Assembly (NCBI RefSeq): GCF_000340475.1
Contig: NZ_CM001792.1
Span: 2,254,659 to 2,318,658 of the forward strand
Direction of reading: 5' to 3'
Length of the DNA stretch: 64,000 nucleotides
Source: Oceanobacillus kimchii X50
Lineage (GTDB): Bacteria; Bacillota; Bacilli; Bacillales; Amphibacillaceae
Each line of letters opens with the position of its first letter. Positions within the stretch are counted from its first letter, which is position 1. The notes under the pieces were generated by a model, which was not told where the DNA came from, made no database searches, and saw nothing but the letters and a program-made list of their open reading frames with translations. Both the position numbers and the translations under genes were made by a program. This document shows positions 1 through 9,805 of this stretch, piece by piece.

Positions 1-508
1 TTGTCGCTTCATATGCAGCAAGTTCATAATCAATATTTACGGAAGGTATTGTATCTGTTGGATCGTATGTGGAAGCTAATACGACAGGAACCGAAGAAGT
101 TTGAAATTGATGAATATGCTCTTCAGAAATATTACCACCCATAAACAGTATTCCATCAACCTGTTTTTCTAACATAGTATTAATTAACTCTAATTCCTTA
201 TCTTTGTTTTGATCAGAACTACTCAAAATTATATTATATTTATACATAGTAGCAATATCTTCAATCCCTCGTGCCAGTTCAGAGAAGAAGATATTGGAAA
301 TATCCGGAATAATCGCTCCAACAGTTGTTGTCTTTTTACTCGCAAGGCCTCGTGCTACTGCATTTGGGCGATAACCAAGTTGTTCAATTGTAGCCAATAC
401 TTTCTTTCTTGTGGTTGGTTTCACATTCGGGTTTCCGTTAACCACACGAGAAACCGTAGCCATGGAGACATTTGCTTCTCTTGCTACATCGTAAATAGTT
501 ACATTCAT
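1..508 (-). CDS. ccpA: Catabolite control protein CcpA, N-terminal part (runs off the window)
   Basis: LacI/GalR-family transcription factor, the master regulator of carbon catabolite repression in Bacilli. It binds cre operators with the co-factor HPr-Ser-P. About 169 residues are visible. The N-terminal LacI helix-turn-helix (residues 3-50) begins [20 protein letters not shown], and the hinge helix reads [13 protein letters not shown]. The start of the periplasmic-binding-like sugar domain follows ([14 protein letters not shown]). The start is the ATG at 508 behind a clear AGGAGG. The C-terminal half lies outside the window. Position next to aroA and the sequence of the DNA-binding head favour CcpA over other LacI members. 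Four cre-like sites in this window would be its targets. Confidence 0.93.
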   Translation of the reverse strand, partial: MNVTIYDVAREANVSMATVSRVVNGNPNVKPTTRKKVLATIEQLGYRPNAVARGLASKKTTTVGAIIPDISNIFFSELARGIEDIATMYKYNIILSSSDQNKDKELELINTMLEKQVDGILFMGGNISEEHIHQFQTSSVPVVLASTYDPTDTIPSVNIDYELAAYEAT

Positions 509-643
509 TATATATACCTCCTATTAGGAACTCCGCTTATCACCAAACTCTAATGGTGAAAGCTTTAGTTGCAATCATGCAGTAAAGAAATGACTATACT
601 TTCTAAACTGACAAAATGACAATATCCACTGTTCTTTCTATAT

Positions 644-672
644 ATGATACTCTACCATGAAAAAAAATACAA
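644..672 (-). promoter_or_regulatory. Putative SigA promoter of ccpA
   Basis: On the minus strand a TTGTAT -35 element (667-672) and a TATCAT -10 element (644-649) are separated by 17 bases, about 135 bases before the ccpA ATG. An 8-bp inverted repeat, CATGAAAA (656-663) with TTTTCATG (675-682), spans the spacer and -35 region. Confidence 0.45.
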
Positions 673-682
673 AGTTTTCATG

Positions 683-919
683 TAAACAAAATGAAAATTT
701 TTCATAACTGTTTTCATTCTTGTCAAAAATACCAGTTTCTAACTAGTGAATCAAGTTTTTTTATCAATTATTGTTGTATTTTATTCATAAAGTGAAACTT
801 CATACAGTGGAACATAATCGACAATCTATAACGATTTATCCACTACTTATTCTTTTAGGCATTAGCATATTTGTATTGAAGTAGGTGGTACTGATCCCTA
901 CATGCTGATTTACACATGT
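683..919. other. Intergenic stretch between ccpA promoter and aroA terminator
   Basis: Very AT-rich, with no plausible coding sequence. It holds a short palindrome (691-705, ATGAAAATTTTTCAT). I see nothing else that I can name. Confidence 0.4.
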
Positions 920-966
920 AAAAAAAATGCTCCCCTTTAAACTATCTAATGTAAAGGGGAGCATTT
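920..966 (-). terminator. Rho-independent terminator of aroA
   Basis: A perfect 13-bp stem, ATGCTCCCCTTTA (minus strand; 952-964 paired with 927-939), has a 12-base loop and is followed on the minus strand by a run of eight T (920-927). Confidence 0.9.
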
Positions 967-992
967 CATCATCAATCGGTTTGTAATTCGTT

Positions 993-2066
993 TTATCTTA
1001 ATCGATTTTCTGTTTCTTTAATTTCTTTATAGAATTGATCGAAAGTAGGAATATCCATTTGTTGAGCAGAATCAGATAATGCGACTGCTGGATCAGGATG
1101 TACTTCTGCCATTACACCATCTGCACCAACGGCAATTGCTGCTTTTGCAGTAGGTAACAAGAGATCTCTACGACCAGTAGAATGCGTAACATCCACCATT
1201 ATTGGTAAATGTGTTTCTTTTTTCAATACTGGTACTGCTGATATATCCAATGTATTTCTTGTTGCTTTTTCGTACGTTCGAATTCCGCGTTCACAAAGGA
1301 TAATGTCTCCATTGCCTCTAGACATAATGTACTCTGCAGCATTAATAAATTCTGAGATAGTAGCAGAAAGTCCTCGCTTTAATAATACAGGTTTTTTCGA
1401 ATCGCCTGCTGCTTTAAGCAATTCGAAGTTTTGCATGTTTCTAGCGCCAATTTGAATAACATCTATATATTCTATTGCTTCTTCGATATGAGCAGGATTC
1501 ACAATTTCGCTAATTACAGCTAAATCATATTCATCTGCTACTTTTTTAAGTATTTGTAGCCCTTCTACACCTAGACCTTGGAAATCATATGGAGAAGTAC
1601 GTGGTTTAAATGCACCTCCACGAAGTAATTTTAGGCCTTTATCTTTTACAGATTGTGCTACCGCTGCAACTTGCTCATAGCTTTCTACGGCACAAGGACC
1701 AAAGACATAACTTAATTCACCATTTCCAACTTCTTTTCCTTTTAAATTAACTACAGTATTTTCTGGCTTCTTCTTACGTGATACTAATAAAGCTTTACTA
1801 TGGTCATCTTCTTGTAATTCTAAACTTGCTTTAAATATTTCTTTAAATATATGTTCTAACGTGGCATCTTGAAATGGCCCGTTGTTATTCTCTTTAATAT
1901 AATCTAGCATTTCTCGTTCGCGCACTGGGTCAAAGCGAATAATGCTCTGTTTTGTTTTTAATTTACCTATTTCTTGTACAACACTTGCACGTTGATTGAT
2001 TAAATCTAATATTTCTAGATTTATATCATCCATTTGCTGTCTTAGTTGTTCCATTTCATTACTCAT
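993..2066 (-). CDS. aroA: Bifunctional chorismate mutase / DAHP synthase AroA
   Basis: Catalyses the first step of the shikimate pathway (phosphoenolpyruvate + erythrose-4-phosphate to DAHP). The N-terminal AroQ-type chorismate mutase domain (about residues 1-85, starting [16 protein letters not shown]) serves as the feedback sensor in Bacillus homologues. The DAHP synthase barrel occupies about residues 110-355 ([28 protein letters not shown]). I start at the ATG at 2066 because AAGGAGCG precedes it at good spacing; an in-frame upstream extension to 2120 has no ribosome binding site. The resulting 357 residues match the family's usual length of about 358. It precedes ccpA, as in B. subtilis, but a strong terminator lies between them. 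Confidence 0.96.
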   Translation of the reverse strand: MSNEMEQLRQQMDDINLEILDLINQRASVVQEIGKLKTKQSIIRFDPVREREMLDYIKENNNGPFQDATLEHIFKEIFKASLELQEDDHSKALLVSRKKKPENTVVNLKGKEVGNGELSYVFGPCAVESYEQVAAVAQSVKDKGLKLLRGGAFKPRTSPYDFQGLGVEGLQILKKVADEYDLAVISEIVNPAHIEEAIEYIDVIQIGARNMQNFELLKAAGDSKKPVLLKRGLSATISEFINAAEYIMSRGNGDIILCERGIRTYEKATRNTLDISAVPVLKKETHLPIMVDVTHSTGRRDLLLPTAKAAIAVGADGVMAEVHPDPAVALSDSAQQMDIPTFDQFYKEIKETENRLR

Positions 2067-2222
2067 TTGACACGCTCCTTGAAAATACAATTTATATTCT
2101 TTTCGAATAATTAGAGACAATTATAGCTAAAATTGTTTCATTTGTCACCATTAAGTTTATAATAAATTAAGAATGATATAATTATATCGATAGTTTACAA
2201 GAAAGAAGGGAGCTTTATACCT

Positions 2223-4334
2223 ATGCCTAATACCATGTTTGCTCTGGATATTGGTACACGCTCCGTTACTGGTATTTTATTAGAAATGGAAGAAAGTACC
2301 TATCAGGTCTTGGATTATGTTGAAATAGAACATACAGAACGATCTATGCGTGATGGTCAAATACACCATGTTGTTGCTGTAGCAGAAGTAATTAAACAAG
2401 TAAAGCAACTATTAGAAGAAAGAAATAATCTGACGTTACATAAAGCATGTGTCGCAGCAGCTGGACGGTCGTTAAAGACAACGAAAGCGAAAGCAACTAT
2501 TACACTAAATAATCAACCAATTACAGAGCAAGAAGAAATAAAACATATTGAACTTCTCGCTGTTCAAGAAGCTCAACGGAATCTAATAAAAGAAGAAAAA
2601 CAAGATACATTAATACACTATTGTGTCGGATATTCTGTACTAAAATATCAACTAGATAATGAGGAAATCGGTTCATTTATTGATCAACAAGGAGAAACTG
2701 CTACTGTACAGATCATTGCTACATTTCTCCCAAAAATCGTTGTTGAATCTCTTCTTGCTGCACTTCAACGTGCAGAATTAGAAATGGAAGCATTGACATT
2801 AGAACCGATTGCAGCCATTCAAGTATTGATCCCCAAATCTATGCGCAGGTTAAATGTAGCATTAGTTGATATTGGGGCTGGTACAAGTGATATTGCTCTG
2901 ACAGATCAAGGAACGGTAATTGCCTATGGTATGGTCCCTGTTGCTGGAGATGAGATAACAGAAGCAATTAGTGACCAATACTTATTAGATTTTCCAAAAG
3001 CCGAACAAATGAAACGGCAAATTGTCAATGAAGGTGAAGCACAGATAGAAGATATATTGGGTTTTAAGACAGTTGTGACTTACAATCAATGCGTTGAAGA
3101 TATTCGAACTTCTATTAATCGTTTATCTGATCAAATTACAGATGAAATTCTCAGGTTAAATGAAAAAGTACCACGTGCTATCATGCTTGTCGGTGGTGGA
3201 AGCTTAACCCCTGAACTCAGCAAGAATATTGCTGCCAAGTTAGACCTTCCTGAAAACCGTGTAGCAATAAGAAGCATTGAGGCCATTGCGGACTTAAGGA
3301 AGAATGACCAAACACCACAAGGTCCCGCTTTTGTAACTCCTATTGGAATAGCAATTGCAGCAAGTCAAAATCCAGTTCATTATGTAACTGTTACCGTGAA
3401 TAAAAAACGTATTCGTATGTTTGAAATGAAAAAATTAACTGTTGGAGACTGTATTATTCAGTCAGGGATCGATACAAATAAATTATATGGAAAACCAGGA
3501 GCAGGTATTGTCATAAATGTAAACGGAAGAGATATGACCATTCCAGGATCTGTTGGCCAACCTCCTCTTATATATGTTAATTCCGAAAGTGCGTCCTTAG
3601 ATGATTTTATAAAAAATGGCGATATTATTGAAGTACAAACAGGGGCATCAGGTGATTCTCCTTGTTTACGATTAAATGAAATTGTCGATCCTCCCAATCT
3701 AAATTTTTATTATGAAAGTGAGCTTATAACACTCCCTACAAAAATATTCGTTAATGGGACAATACGTAATCGTGACTATATCATTCAAGATCAAGATAAT
3801 ATTGAGTGGAAAGATAAACTAACCGTACAAGATTTTAGTGAATTAAAATCAATTCCAACAAAAGATGTCTTTTACGTATATGTGAATAATCGGGAGTATA
3901 CAATTCCAGAAGCTTCGACAACGATTCATATTAATGGTCTAGAGGTTTCAAAAGAAAATATTATTTCTAACAAAGATAAATTGGAAATCTCATCGTTTAT
4001 ATCTCCTACTGTATCTGATCTTTTAAGACATTTAGATACCGAGATGGAACAAACATGCAAAATTATGTTTAATGATAGTTCAGTTGTTCTAAGACAGCCA
4101 CTTGCATTAATATATAGAAATAATGAGCAACTGTCGATGGATTCTTTGCTATATGAAGGAGACCAAATTCAATTAATGGAAGACGTTCCAAAACCATTTA
4201 TTTTTCAGGATGTATTCCGTTTTATTTCATTAGATATTTATAATTTAGATCCTGGTTTTAAACTCTATCGAAATGATCGACCCACTTCATTTGATGAAAT
4301 CATCCAGCCAGGAGATCGTCTAGAAATTAAATAA
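2223..4334 (+). CDS. FtsA/PilM-like actin-fold protein with C-terminal beta-grasp-like repeats
   Basis: Residues 1-380 form an actin-like ATPase of the FtsA/PilM type: phosphate-1 loop ALDIGTRSVTG (7-17), an SHS2-like insertion (about 75-170), phosphate-2 loop VDIGAGTSDIAL (215-226) and adenosine motif MLVGGGS (321-327). Canonical FtsA is about 420-440 residues with a C-terminal membrane helix. This 703-residue protein instead carries about 310 more residues of repeating units, each a beta strand with a VNG-like turn ending in a GD-type turn (GDIIEV 466-471, KDKLEI 584-589, GDQIQL 646-651, GDRLEI 697-702). Function is unknown. It could link a cytoskeletal ATPase to a partner or ligand. It is a lone gene, divergent from aroA, with RBS AAGGGAG. 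Confidence 0.75.
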   Translation: MPNTMFALDIGTRSVTGILLEMEESTYQVLDYVEIEHTERSMRDGQIHHVVAVAEVIKQVKQLLEERNNLTLHKACVAAAGRSLKTTKAKATITLNNQPITEQEEIKHIELLAVQEAQRNLIKEEKQDTLIHYCVGYSVLKYQLDNEEIGSFIDQQGETATVQIIATFLPKIVVESLLAALQRAELEMEALTLEPIAAIQVLIPKSMRRLNVALVDIGAGTSDIALTDQGTVIAYGMVPVAGDEITEAISDQYLLDFPKAEQMKRQIVNEGEAQIEDILGFKTVVTYNQCVEDIRTSINRLSDQITDEILRLNEKVPRAIMLVGGGSLTPELSKNIAAKLDLPENRVAIRSIEAIADLRKNDQTPQGPAFVTPIGIAIAASQNPVHYVTVTVNKKRIRMFEMKKLTVGDCIIQSGIDTNKLYGKPGAGIVINVNGRDMTIPGSVGQPPLIYVNSESASLDDFIKNGDIIEVQTGASGDSPCLRLNEIVDPPNLNFYYESELITLPTKIFVNGTIRNRDYIIQDQDNIEWKDKLTVQDFSELKSIPTKDVFYVYVNNREYTIPEASTTIHINGLEVSKENIISNKDKLEISSFISPTVSDLLRHLDTEMEQTCKIMFNDSSVVLRQPLALIYRNNEQLSMDSLLYEGDQIQLMEDVPKPFIFQDVFRFISLDIYNLDPGFKLYRNDRPTSFDEIIQPGDRLEIK

Positions 4335-4340
4335 CACACA

Positions 4341-4378
4341 AAAAGACTTGGGGATAAGTCAATACCTCCAAGTCTTTT
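4341..4378. terminator. Bidirectional terminator between the FtsA-like gene and ytxH
   Basis: AAAAGACTTGG pairs with CCAAGTCTTTT, giving T-runs in both directions between two convergent genes. Confidence 0.85.
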
Positions 4379-4390
4379 GATACGTAGCAT

Positions 4391-4894
4391 CTATTTTTTT
4401 ATTTCTTCTGCGGTTTTTTTAGCAGCACCTTTTGCTTCTGCTTTTTTCTTTGTTGCTTCTACTTCCATCTCAGCTTTTTTAATTTCCGCATCTGCTTGAA
4501 TTTCCTTTTTCTTGTTTGATGCGTCTTCTTTGACTTCTTCTACTTTTTTAGCTGCATTATCTTTTAACTCAGAAGCTTTCTCCTTCACATTTCCTGTGAA
4601 TTCTTGTGATTTTGATGCAACTGAATTAGAAAGGTCTGAAGTTGTATCCATTGCTTTCTTCTTAAATTCTTTTGATGTTGTGTATGCTTTATCTTTCCAT
4701 TCCGATCCTTTTTCTTGTGCAACTGTTTTCCATTCATCTGCACGATGCTTCACTTGTACAGCACCATCATTTATATCACCACGTAGTTCTTTTCCTGACT
4801 TCGGAGCAAAAAGTAATGCTGCAGATGCTCCAACTAATCCACCTATCAGTGATCCAATTAGAAAGTCCTTTGTGTTAATTTGATTATCAGCCAT
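4391..4894 (-). CDS. ytxH: YtxH-family general stress protein
   Basis: Small protein (167 aa). The N-terminal YtxH domain has one glycine-rich membrane segment (about residues 11-28, IGSLIGGLVGASAALLFAP) followed by KSGKELR, then a long lysine/glutamate/alanine-rich helical tail (60-167) that resembles LEA-type or coiled-coil sequence. B. subtilis YtxH is a general stress protein of unknown molecular function. The start has AGGAGG at good spacing. It follows ytxG by 20 bases in one operon whose upstream region carries a SigmaB-like promoter. The B. subtilis third gene, ytxJ, is absent here. Confidence 0.88.
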   Translation of the reverse strand: MADNQINTKDFLIGSLIGGLVGASAALLFAPKSGKELRGDINDGAVQVKHRADEWKTVAQEKGSEWKDKAYTTSKEFKKKAMDTTSDLSNSVASKSQEFTGNVKEKASELKDNAAKKVEEVKEDASNKKKEIQADAEIKKAEMEVEATKKKAEAKGAAKKTAEEIKK

Positions 4895-4914
4895 ATTGTA
4901 TTACCTCCTAAGTA

Positions 4915-5328
4915 TTATTTCGATTTATTCTTTCTATTATTCCAGAATTCAAACAGCGATGCACCCCATTTTACTGCTTGTGCTGCTTTTTCCTGATCTT
5001 CTTTCGAATGTTTAGAAATAATTTTTGATAGATGTGCTAATGTCTGATTAAAATCTTGAAGCGTATTTCCAATTCCTTTTGCACTTTCAAATAGACTATC
5101 TAATTTTGATGACTTTTGATTCATATCTTCTGCAAGTCGATTCGTCTTATTTAATAATTGTGTAGCCTCAGATGTTACACCCTGCATTTGCTTTTCTAGC
5201 CCTTGCAATGTACCTGAAACATCATTTAGTGTTTGTTTTGTTGCTTTTAGTGTAATAATTACATAAACCACCAGTATTACAAAAGCAAGAGCTGCAATCC
5301 CTGCGGCAATGTATAGTATGATTTCCAT
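4915..5328 (-). CDS. ytxG: DUF948 family protein YtxG
   Basis: 137-residue membrane-anchored protein. One N-terminal transmembrane helix (residues 3-26, IILYIAAGIAALAFVILVVY) is followed by an amphipathic, coiled-coil-like region that resembles methyl-accepting protein stalks (LQGLEKQMQGVTSEATQLL, about 43-61). This is typical of DUF948/YtxG general stress proteins. No enzymatic motif is visible. It is the first gene of the ytxGH operon, with RBS AAGGAG rather far (about 13 bases) from the ATG. Confidence 0.88.
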   Translation of the reverse strand: MEIILYIAAGIAALAFVILVVYVIITLKATKQTLNDVSGTLQGLEKQMQGVTSEATQLLNKTNRLAEDMNQKSSKLDSLFESAKGIGNTLQDFNQTLAHLSKIISKHSKEDQEKAAQAVKWGASLFEFWNNRKNKSK

Positions 5329-5412
5329 TTTTTCTAATCAGCTCCTTTTATGTTGGTTGTTCAGGTTATACAGCTCAAATGTTTAAGGGCTTATTAGTAT
5401 CTTGTTCATTTT

Positions 5413-5439
5413 ATTCCCTGAATTCAATTTTATAAACCT
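5413..5439 (-). promoter_or_regulatory. SigmaB-type promoter of ytxGH
   Basis: The minus strand reads AGGTTTAT (5432-5439) and GGGAAT (5413-5418), with 13 bases between GTTTAT and GGGAAT. This fits the SigmaB pattern GTTTaa-N12-15-GGGtAt. It lies 85 bases before the ytxG start. B. subtilis ytxGHJ is known to be a SigmaB-dependent general stress operon. Confidence 0.7.
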
Positions 5440-5535
5440 ATGTATTTTTAATTTGAACTGTATGTCTATTGTATAGTATTTCCCATAATTTGTACAAATA
5501 GTATTATGCACGGTTACTTCGTAAAACAAAAAATA

Positions 5536-5570
5536 GAAAAAACCGAACCCTATTTTTCGATGGTCCGGTT
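5536..5570 (-). terminator. Terminator of murC
   Basis: On the minus strand, AACCGGACC pairs with GGTTCGGTT (one G-U), followed by T6, directly downstream of the murC stop. Confidence 0.85.
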
Positions 5571-5583
5571 AAAATGGTATTTT

Positions 5584-6894
5584 TTAAAAATTTGTTGATC
5601 TTGTAGTTGTTTCTTCGTAAGCAGATTGGAATTTTTGAATATCTCCTGCACCCATAAAGATCAATACACTATCTGTAAATTCTTGTAAAACTTCAGTTTC
5701 TTCTAATGATAAAATTTGACTGTTCGGAACTAATTTCTGCAAATCATTAATGGTTAACTGTCCAGAATCTTCTCGTGCTGATTTAAAAATTTCACATAAA
5801 TATACATTATCAGCCTCATTTAAACTATCCGCAAACTCTTTCAAGAATGTTTTTGTTCGGGTAAATGTATGTGGTTGAAAAATAGCCACAACATCCTTAT
5901 TTGGATATTTTTTTCTTGCAGATTCGATTGTAACGGAAATTTCTTTCGGATGATGTGCATAATCATCAATAACAATTTGTGAACCAATTTTCTTTTCTGT
6001 AAATCGACGTTTAACTCCCTCAAAGGAATCCAATTGTTTCATATGTTCCACCGGAATCCCTTCATAGTGACAAATAGCAATGACAGCTAGTGCATTCAAC
6101 ACAGTATGATTGCCATATGTCGGGATAATAAAGTGATCGTAGTATGTGTTACGTACAAAAACGTCAAATTCAGTACCATTTGCAGTTTCTACTACGTTTT
6201 GTGCTTGAAAATCATTCGAATCATTAAATCCATAATAGATCACAGGTACCTTTGTATGAATTCCTTGTAGCTGCTCATCATCACCACATGCCACAATACA
6301 CTTTTTAACACGATCTGCCATAGACTGAAATGCATCAACAACATCATCTAAACTCGTAAAGTAATCTGGATGATCAAAATCAATATTCGTCATAATCGCA
6401 TAATCAGGCTCGTATTTTAGAAAGTGTCTGCGATATTCACATGCTTCAAAAACAAAATATTCGCTATCTACATGACCATTTCCGGTTCCATCTCCAATTA
6501 AATAAGAGATAGGATAAGCAGATTTTAAAACATGAGATAACAATCCCGTCGTTGAAGTTTTTCCGTGCGCTCCAGTGACTGCGATACTTGTATATTGTTT
6601 TAGCCATTCACCTAAAAACTCATGATAACGATAAAATTTACAGCCAAGTTCTTTGGCTTTCTGAATTTCAATATGATCATCAGAGAATGCATTTCCTGCA
6701 ATTATTGTATAGTCTTCTTTAATATTTTCTTTAGAAAACGGTAAAATAGTAATTTCTTTTTGCTCTAACGCTTCTTGAGTAAAGAAACGCTTCTCAAAAT
6801 CAGATCCTTGAACTTTTTCTCCAGAGTCATGAAGAATTTGTGCGAGAGCACTCATTCCAGTTCCTTTTATACCTATAAAATGGTAAGTTGTCAT
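5584..6894 (-). CDS. murC: UDP-N-acetylmuramate--L-alanine ligase MurC
   Basis: Cytoplasmic ATP-dependent ligase that adds L-alanine to UDP-MurNAc in peptidoglycan synthesis. The N-terminal UDP-binding Rossmann region has [15 protein letters not shown] (7-21). The Mur-ligase P-loop [11 protein letters not shown] spans 107-117. The central domain includes [10 protein letters not shown], and the C-terminal ligase domain shows [10 protein letters not shown]. Length 436 aa is usual for MurC. The start ATG at 6894 follows GGAGG. It has its own promoter and terminator, so it is transcribed separately from sftA upstream. Confidence 0.97.
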   Translation of the reverse strand: MTTYHFIGIKGTGMSALAQILHDSGEKVQGSDFEKRFFTQEALEQKEITILPFSKENIKEDYTIIAGNAFSDDHIEIQKAKELGCKFYRYHEFLGEWLKQYTSIAVTGAHGKTSTTGLLSHVLKSAYPISYLIGDGTGNGHVDSEYFVFEACEYRRHFLKYEPDYAIMTNIDFDHPDYFTSLDDVVDAFQSMADRVKKCIVACGDDEQLQGIHTKVPVIYYGFNDSNDFQAQNVVETANGTEFDVFVRNTYYDHFIIPTYGNHTVLNALAVIAICHYEGIPVEHMKQLDSFEGVKRRFTEKKIGSQIVIDDYAHHPKEISVTIESARKKYPNKDVVAIFQPHTFTRTKTFLKEFADSLNEADNVYLCEIFKSAREDSGQLTINDLQKLVPNSQILSLEETEVLQEFTDSVLIFMGAGDIQKFQSAYEETTTRSTNF

Positions 6895-6963
6895 AAACGA
6901 ACCTCCAACATGTTCTTACAATCATTCATTCTTATGATGTTTAGTACTTTTTCATACCGCTAC

Positions 6964-6991
6964 ATTATAGCAAAAAATTGATTGCTTTCAA
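6964..6991 (-). promoter_or_regulatory. Promoter of murC
   Basis: On the minus strand TTGAAA (6986-6991) and a perfect TATAAT (6964-6969, within TGCTATAATG) are 16 bases apart, about 70 bases before the murC ATG. Confidence 0.65.
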
Positions 6992-7263
6992 ACTTAAACA
7001 TATTTATTCTATATGTTTTTCCAATTTTCACCTTTTATACTGGTTAATACATTTATCTTTCTACGTCTCTGTGTATTGATTTTTAAACTTGATACAACAA
7101 TAAATCAATATATCTGACGAACCCTTGTTTTACTTCGTTATTCAAACAGTTTTCGCACTCTTTACCTCAGTGTATACAAATACTAGGTAAGATGTTCTTC
7201 ACACTAGCTCTACTACTTTTAGGAGTACACTATAATTTATTTCATCATGTTAGCATTCCTCTT
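6992..7263. other. Non-coding gap between sftA and murC promoter
   Basis: About 270 bases with no convincing gene. An imperfect hairpin near 7161-7190 (TTACCT...AGGTAA with an inner ATACT/AGTGTAT pairing) may end sftA transcription, but it lacks a clear T-run. I see nothing else. Confidence 0.35.
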
Positions 7264-9708
7264 TTACATGTCATCTGCCTGTGTTCTAGAAATCAGTATT
7301 TCTCTTGGCTTACTACCATTCTGACCAGAAATAATCCCTCGACTTTCTAATGAGTCTATTAATCTTGCTGCACGGTTATAGCCAATTTTAAAGTGTCTTT
7401 GCAACAATGAAGTGCTAGCACCATTCTGAGCAATTACAAATGAAATTGCTTCTTGTAGAAGCTCATCTTCTTCTTCATCGACAGTAATTTGTTCCAAGAG
7501 CTCTTCTTGTTCAAATAAATAATTCGGCTCAGCAATTGATCTTGCGTACGTTGCAACTCGTTCAATTTCGTCATCGGATACAAAAGGTCCTTGTAATCGG
7601 ACACTTTTTCCAGCACCATTTTCAACAAATAACATATCACCCTTACCAAGAAGCTTTTCTGCACCACTTAAATCTATGATTGTTCTAGAATCAACTTGTG
7701 AGGATACACTAAAAGCAATTCTTGTTGGTATATTTGCTTTGATTAAGCCTGTAATTACATCAACTGAAGGGCGTTGTGTAGCTAACAATAGATGAATACC
7801 ACAAGCTCGCGCTTTTTGTGCAATCCGACTAATTGCATCTTCGACATCTTGGGGGGACATCATCATTAAATCAGCTAACTCGTCAATAACGATAACGATA
7901 AACGGCATCTTCTTGTCATTTCTGCCTTGCTTAATCATTTTCTGATTATATCTTTCAATGTCCCGAACGCTTTCTTTAACAAAACGATCATATCGGTCTT
8001 CCATTTCATTAACAGCCCATTTTAAGCTTTGTGTAGCTGCTTTAACATCTGTAATAACCGGTGATACTAGATGCGGAATACCATTGTAAGGGGCAAGTTC
8101 CACCATTTTTGGATCAATAAGTAAAAACTTCACATCTTCATGACTTGCTTTATAAATAAGACTGATTAATATGGTGTTTATACAAACACTTTTTCCGGAA
8201 CCAGTGGCTCCAGCTATAAGACCATGAGGCATTTTTTGTATATTTGTCACCTTTGGATTTCCCTCTATGGTTAACCCAAGTGCTATACTAAGTGGTGATT
8301 TACTTTCTTTGAATGAAGTACTTTCAAAGATTGATTGTAAACCTACCATTTCAGCATGTCGATTCGGTATTTCGATTCCTACCGTGTTCTTTCCTGGTAT
8401 CGGTGCCTCAATACGAATATCTTGTGCCGACATATTTAATTTTAAATCATCCGCTAAATTCTTTATTTTACTTACCTTTACTCCCATTTCAGGTTGTACT
8501 TCAAAACGAGTTACTGAAGGGCCTTGAGTTGCACGAACCACTTTTGCCTTCACCTGAAAATGTTTTAACGTTTCTTCCAACAGTTCTCGTTGTTCGTTTA
8601 ACCAAACACTATCATCTTCCGTAAGTCGTATAGGATCATCTAATAAATGGTATGGAATGGATACAGGAGCTTTTTCATCTTTTGTCGGCATCTCCTGTTT
8701 GGGTTCATTTTTTGACTCATTAATAGTATTTAATTTTTGTTGAGCTTGTTGTAACGCTGCTTCTCTCTTACGCTGAGACTCCAATAATCGAGAGTGAACT
8801 TGCTCCCTCTTTTTCTGTTCATGTACATTTTTTTTATCTCTTGGCGTCATCATGACATTAAATGGAGTCGTTTTCTTCTGAGAGTGTTTTCTGTATGCTT
8901 GATTACTTTGGTTATCATCAACTGGATTGAGCTTCTTATCATTTGTTTGTTTATCTTTTTTTTGTTTAACAGCTGGTTCTTCCGTAGAGGCTACTTCGTC
9001 TTTTGCAAAGCTCTCTATTTCAACTAATGGTGGTTTAGAATTTACTAATGTCCCTTGTTTATCTTCATCACTATCTATTTCTAACGACGATGTTTGGAGG
9101 TCTTGTTCTTGCGCCTCTTCTATCAAATGTTTTTCAACTGTATTTTCTTTACGCTCTTCAACAACTTCGGTTTCATCATGTAGTTGCTCTTCCTTCTTTC
9201 GTTGAAAAGCAGGTATATCATCGATCGATGTTGAATATCTTCTTTGATAACCATAAATTGGAGAAGGTACATCTGTAGGTTGGAAAGGAATATCCGGATT
9301 TTTCTTGTATACCTTCCTTCCAATATTATCCGTTTTTTTGTATTCATCGTTTAAATAACTAGGTTTTTGTTCTTCTTTTTGTTTACTGTTATTTGATTGT
9401 CTATAAGTATACGTTTGTTCTTGGTCTTGCTTTTCTTTTTTTTCCCTTCTTATACGTTGGGTTTGTCGTTTCTTATAAGCAGGCTCATATGTTTGGTGTT
9501 TCGTTTGGTTTTTTTCCGTCTCATCGGGAATTACAGGAAATTTAAATGACGATCGAGATGGGTACTGATAAGTCATTTTTGCCTTTACTTCTGACTTTGG
9601 CTCAGGATCATCTACTTCAACTTCAATCGTCTCTTCTACTTCAACTTCTTTTGTAAATACGTTTTTTAATCGTTCTTTCCATTGTTCCCACATTTCATAT
9701 TCACTCAT
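7264..9708 (-). CDS. sftA: DNA translocase SftA (FtsK/SpoIIIE family, YtpS)
   Basis: Septum-associated ATP-driven DNA pump that clears chromosome from the closing division septum. Residues 1-350 are a long, charged, low-complexity linker without membrane helices. That distinguishes SftA from SpoIIIE, which has four. The FtsK alpha/beta motor follows, with Walker A GATGSGKS (500-507) and Walker B FIVIVIDELADLM (about 605-617). The winged-helix gamma domain (about 750-810, LLQRHFKIGYNRAARLIDSL) reads DNA polarity signals. At 814 aa it is shorter than B. subtilis SftA (about 950), mostly in the linker. The ATG at 9708 has only a weak AGAGA upstream, so the exact start is uncertain. Confidence 0.93.
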   Translation of the reverse strand: MSEYEMWEQWKERLKNVFTKEVEVEETIEVEVDDPEPKSEVKAKMTYQYPSRSSFKFPVIPDETEKNQTKHQTYEPAYKKRQTQRIRREKKEKQDQEQTYTYRQSNNSKQKEEQKPSYLNDEYKKTDNIGRKVYKKNPDIPFQPTDVPSPIYGYQRRYSTSIDDIPAFQRKKEEQLHDETEVVEERKENTVEKHLIEEAQEQDLQTSSLEIDSDEDKQGTLVNSKPPLVEIESFAKDEVASTEEPAVKQKKDKQTNDKKLNPVDDNQSNQAYRKHSQKKTTPFNVMMTPRDKKNVHEQKKREQVHSRLLESQRKREAALQQAQQKLNTINESKNEPKQEMPTKDEKAPVSIPYHLLDDPIRLTEDDSVWLNEQRELLEETLKHFQVKAKVVRATQGPSVTRFEVQPEMGVKVSKIKNLADDLKLNMSAQDIRIEAPIPGKNTVGIEIPNRHAEMVGLQSIFESTSFKESKSPLSIALGLTIEGNPKVTNIQKMPHGLIAGATGSGKSVCINTILISLIYKASHEDVKFLLIDPKMVELAPYNGIPHLVSPVITDVKAATQSLKWAVNEMEDRYDRFVKESVRDIERYNQKMIKQGRNDKKMPFIVIVIDELADLMMMSPQDVEDAISRIAQKARACGIHLLLATQRPSVDVITGLIKANIPTRIAFSVSSQVDSRTIIDLSGAEKLLGKGDMLFVENGAGKSVRLQGPFVSDDEIERVATYARSIAEPNYLFEQEELLEQITVDEEEDELLQEAISFVIAQNGASTSLLQRHFKIGYNRAARLIDSLESRGIISGQNGSKPREILISRTQADDM

Positions 9709-9805
9709 TTCTCTAAAAGATCGTACATGCTTAGTTTATCAGTTTTTTAACCTATTTGGAATCATCCATTTGATGTGGGAGAATGGTTGTCTGATTACAC
9801 AAGAA

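Noticed and set aside
209..553. Plus-strand open frame of 114 codons opposite ccpA
   Set aside because: It is the antisense shadow of the CcpA coding region, with no ribosome binding site and a composition (many Cys, Asn, Ser) not like a real protein.
8267..9278. Several plus-strand frames opposite sftA
   Set aside because: Shadows produced by the low-complexity linker of SftA.
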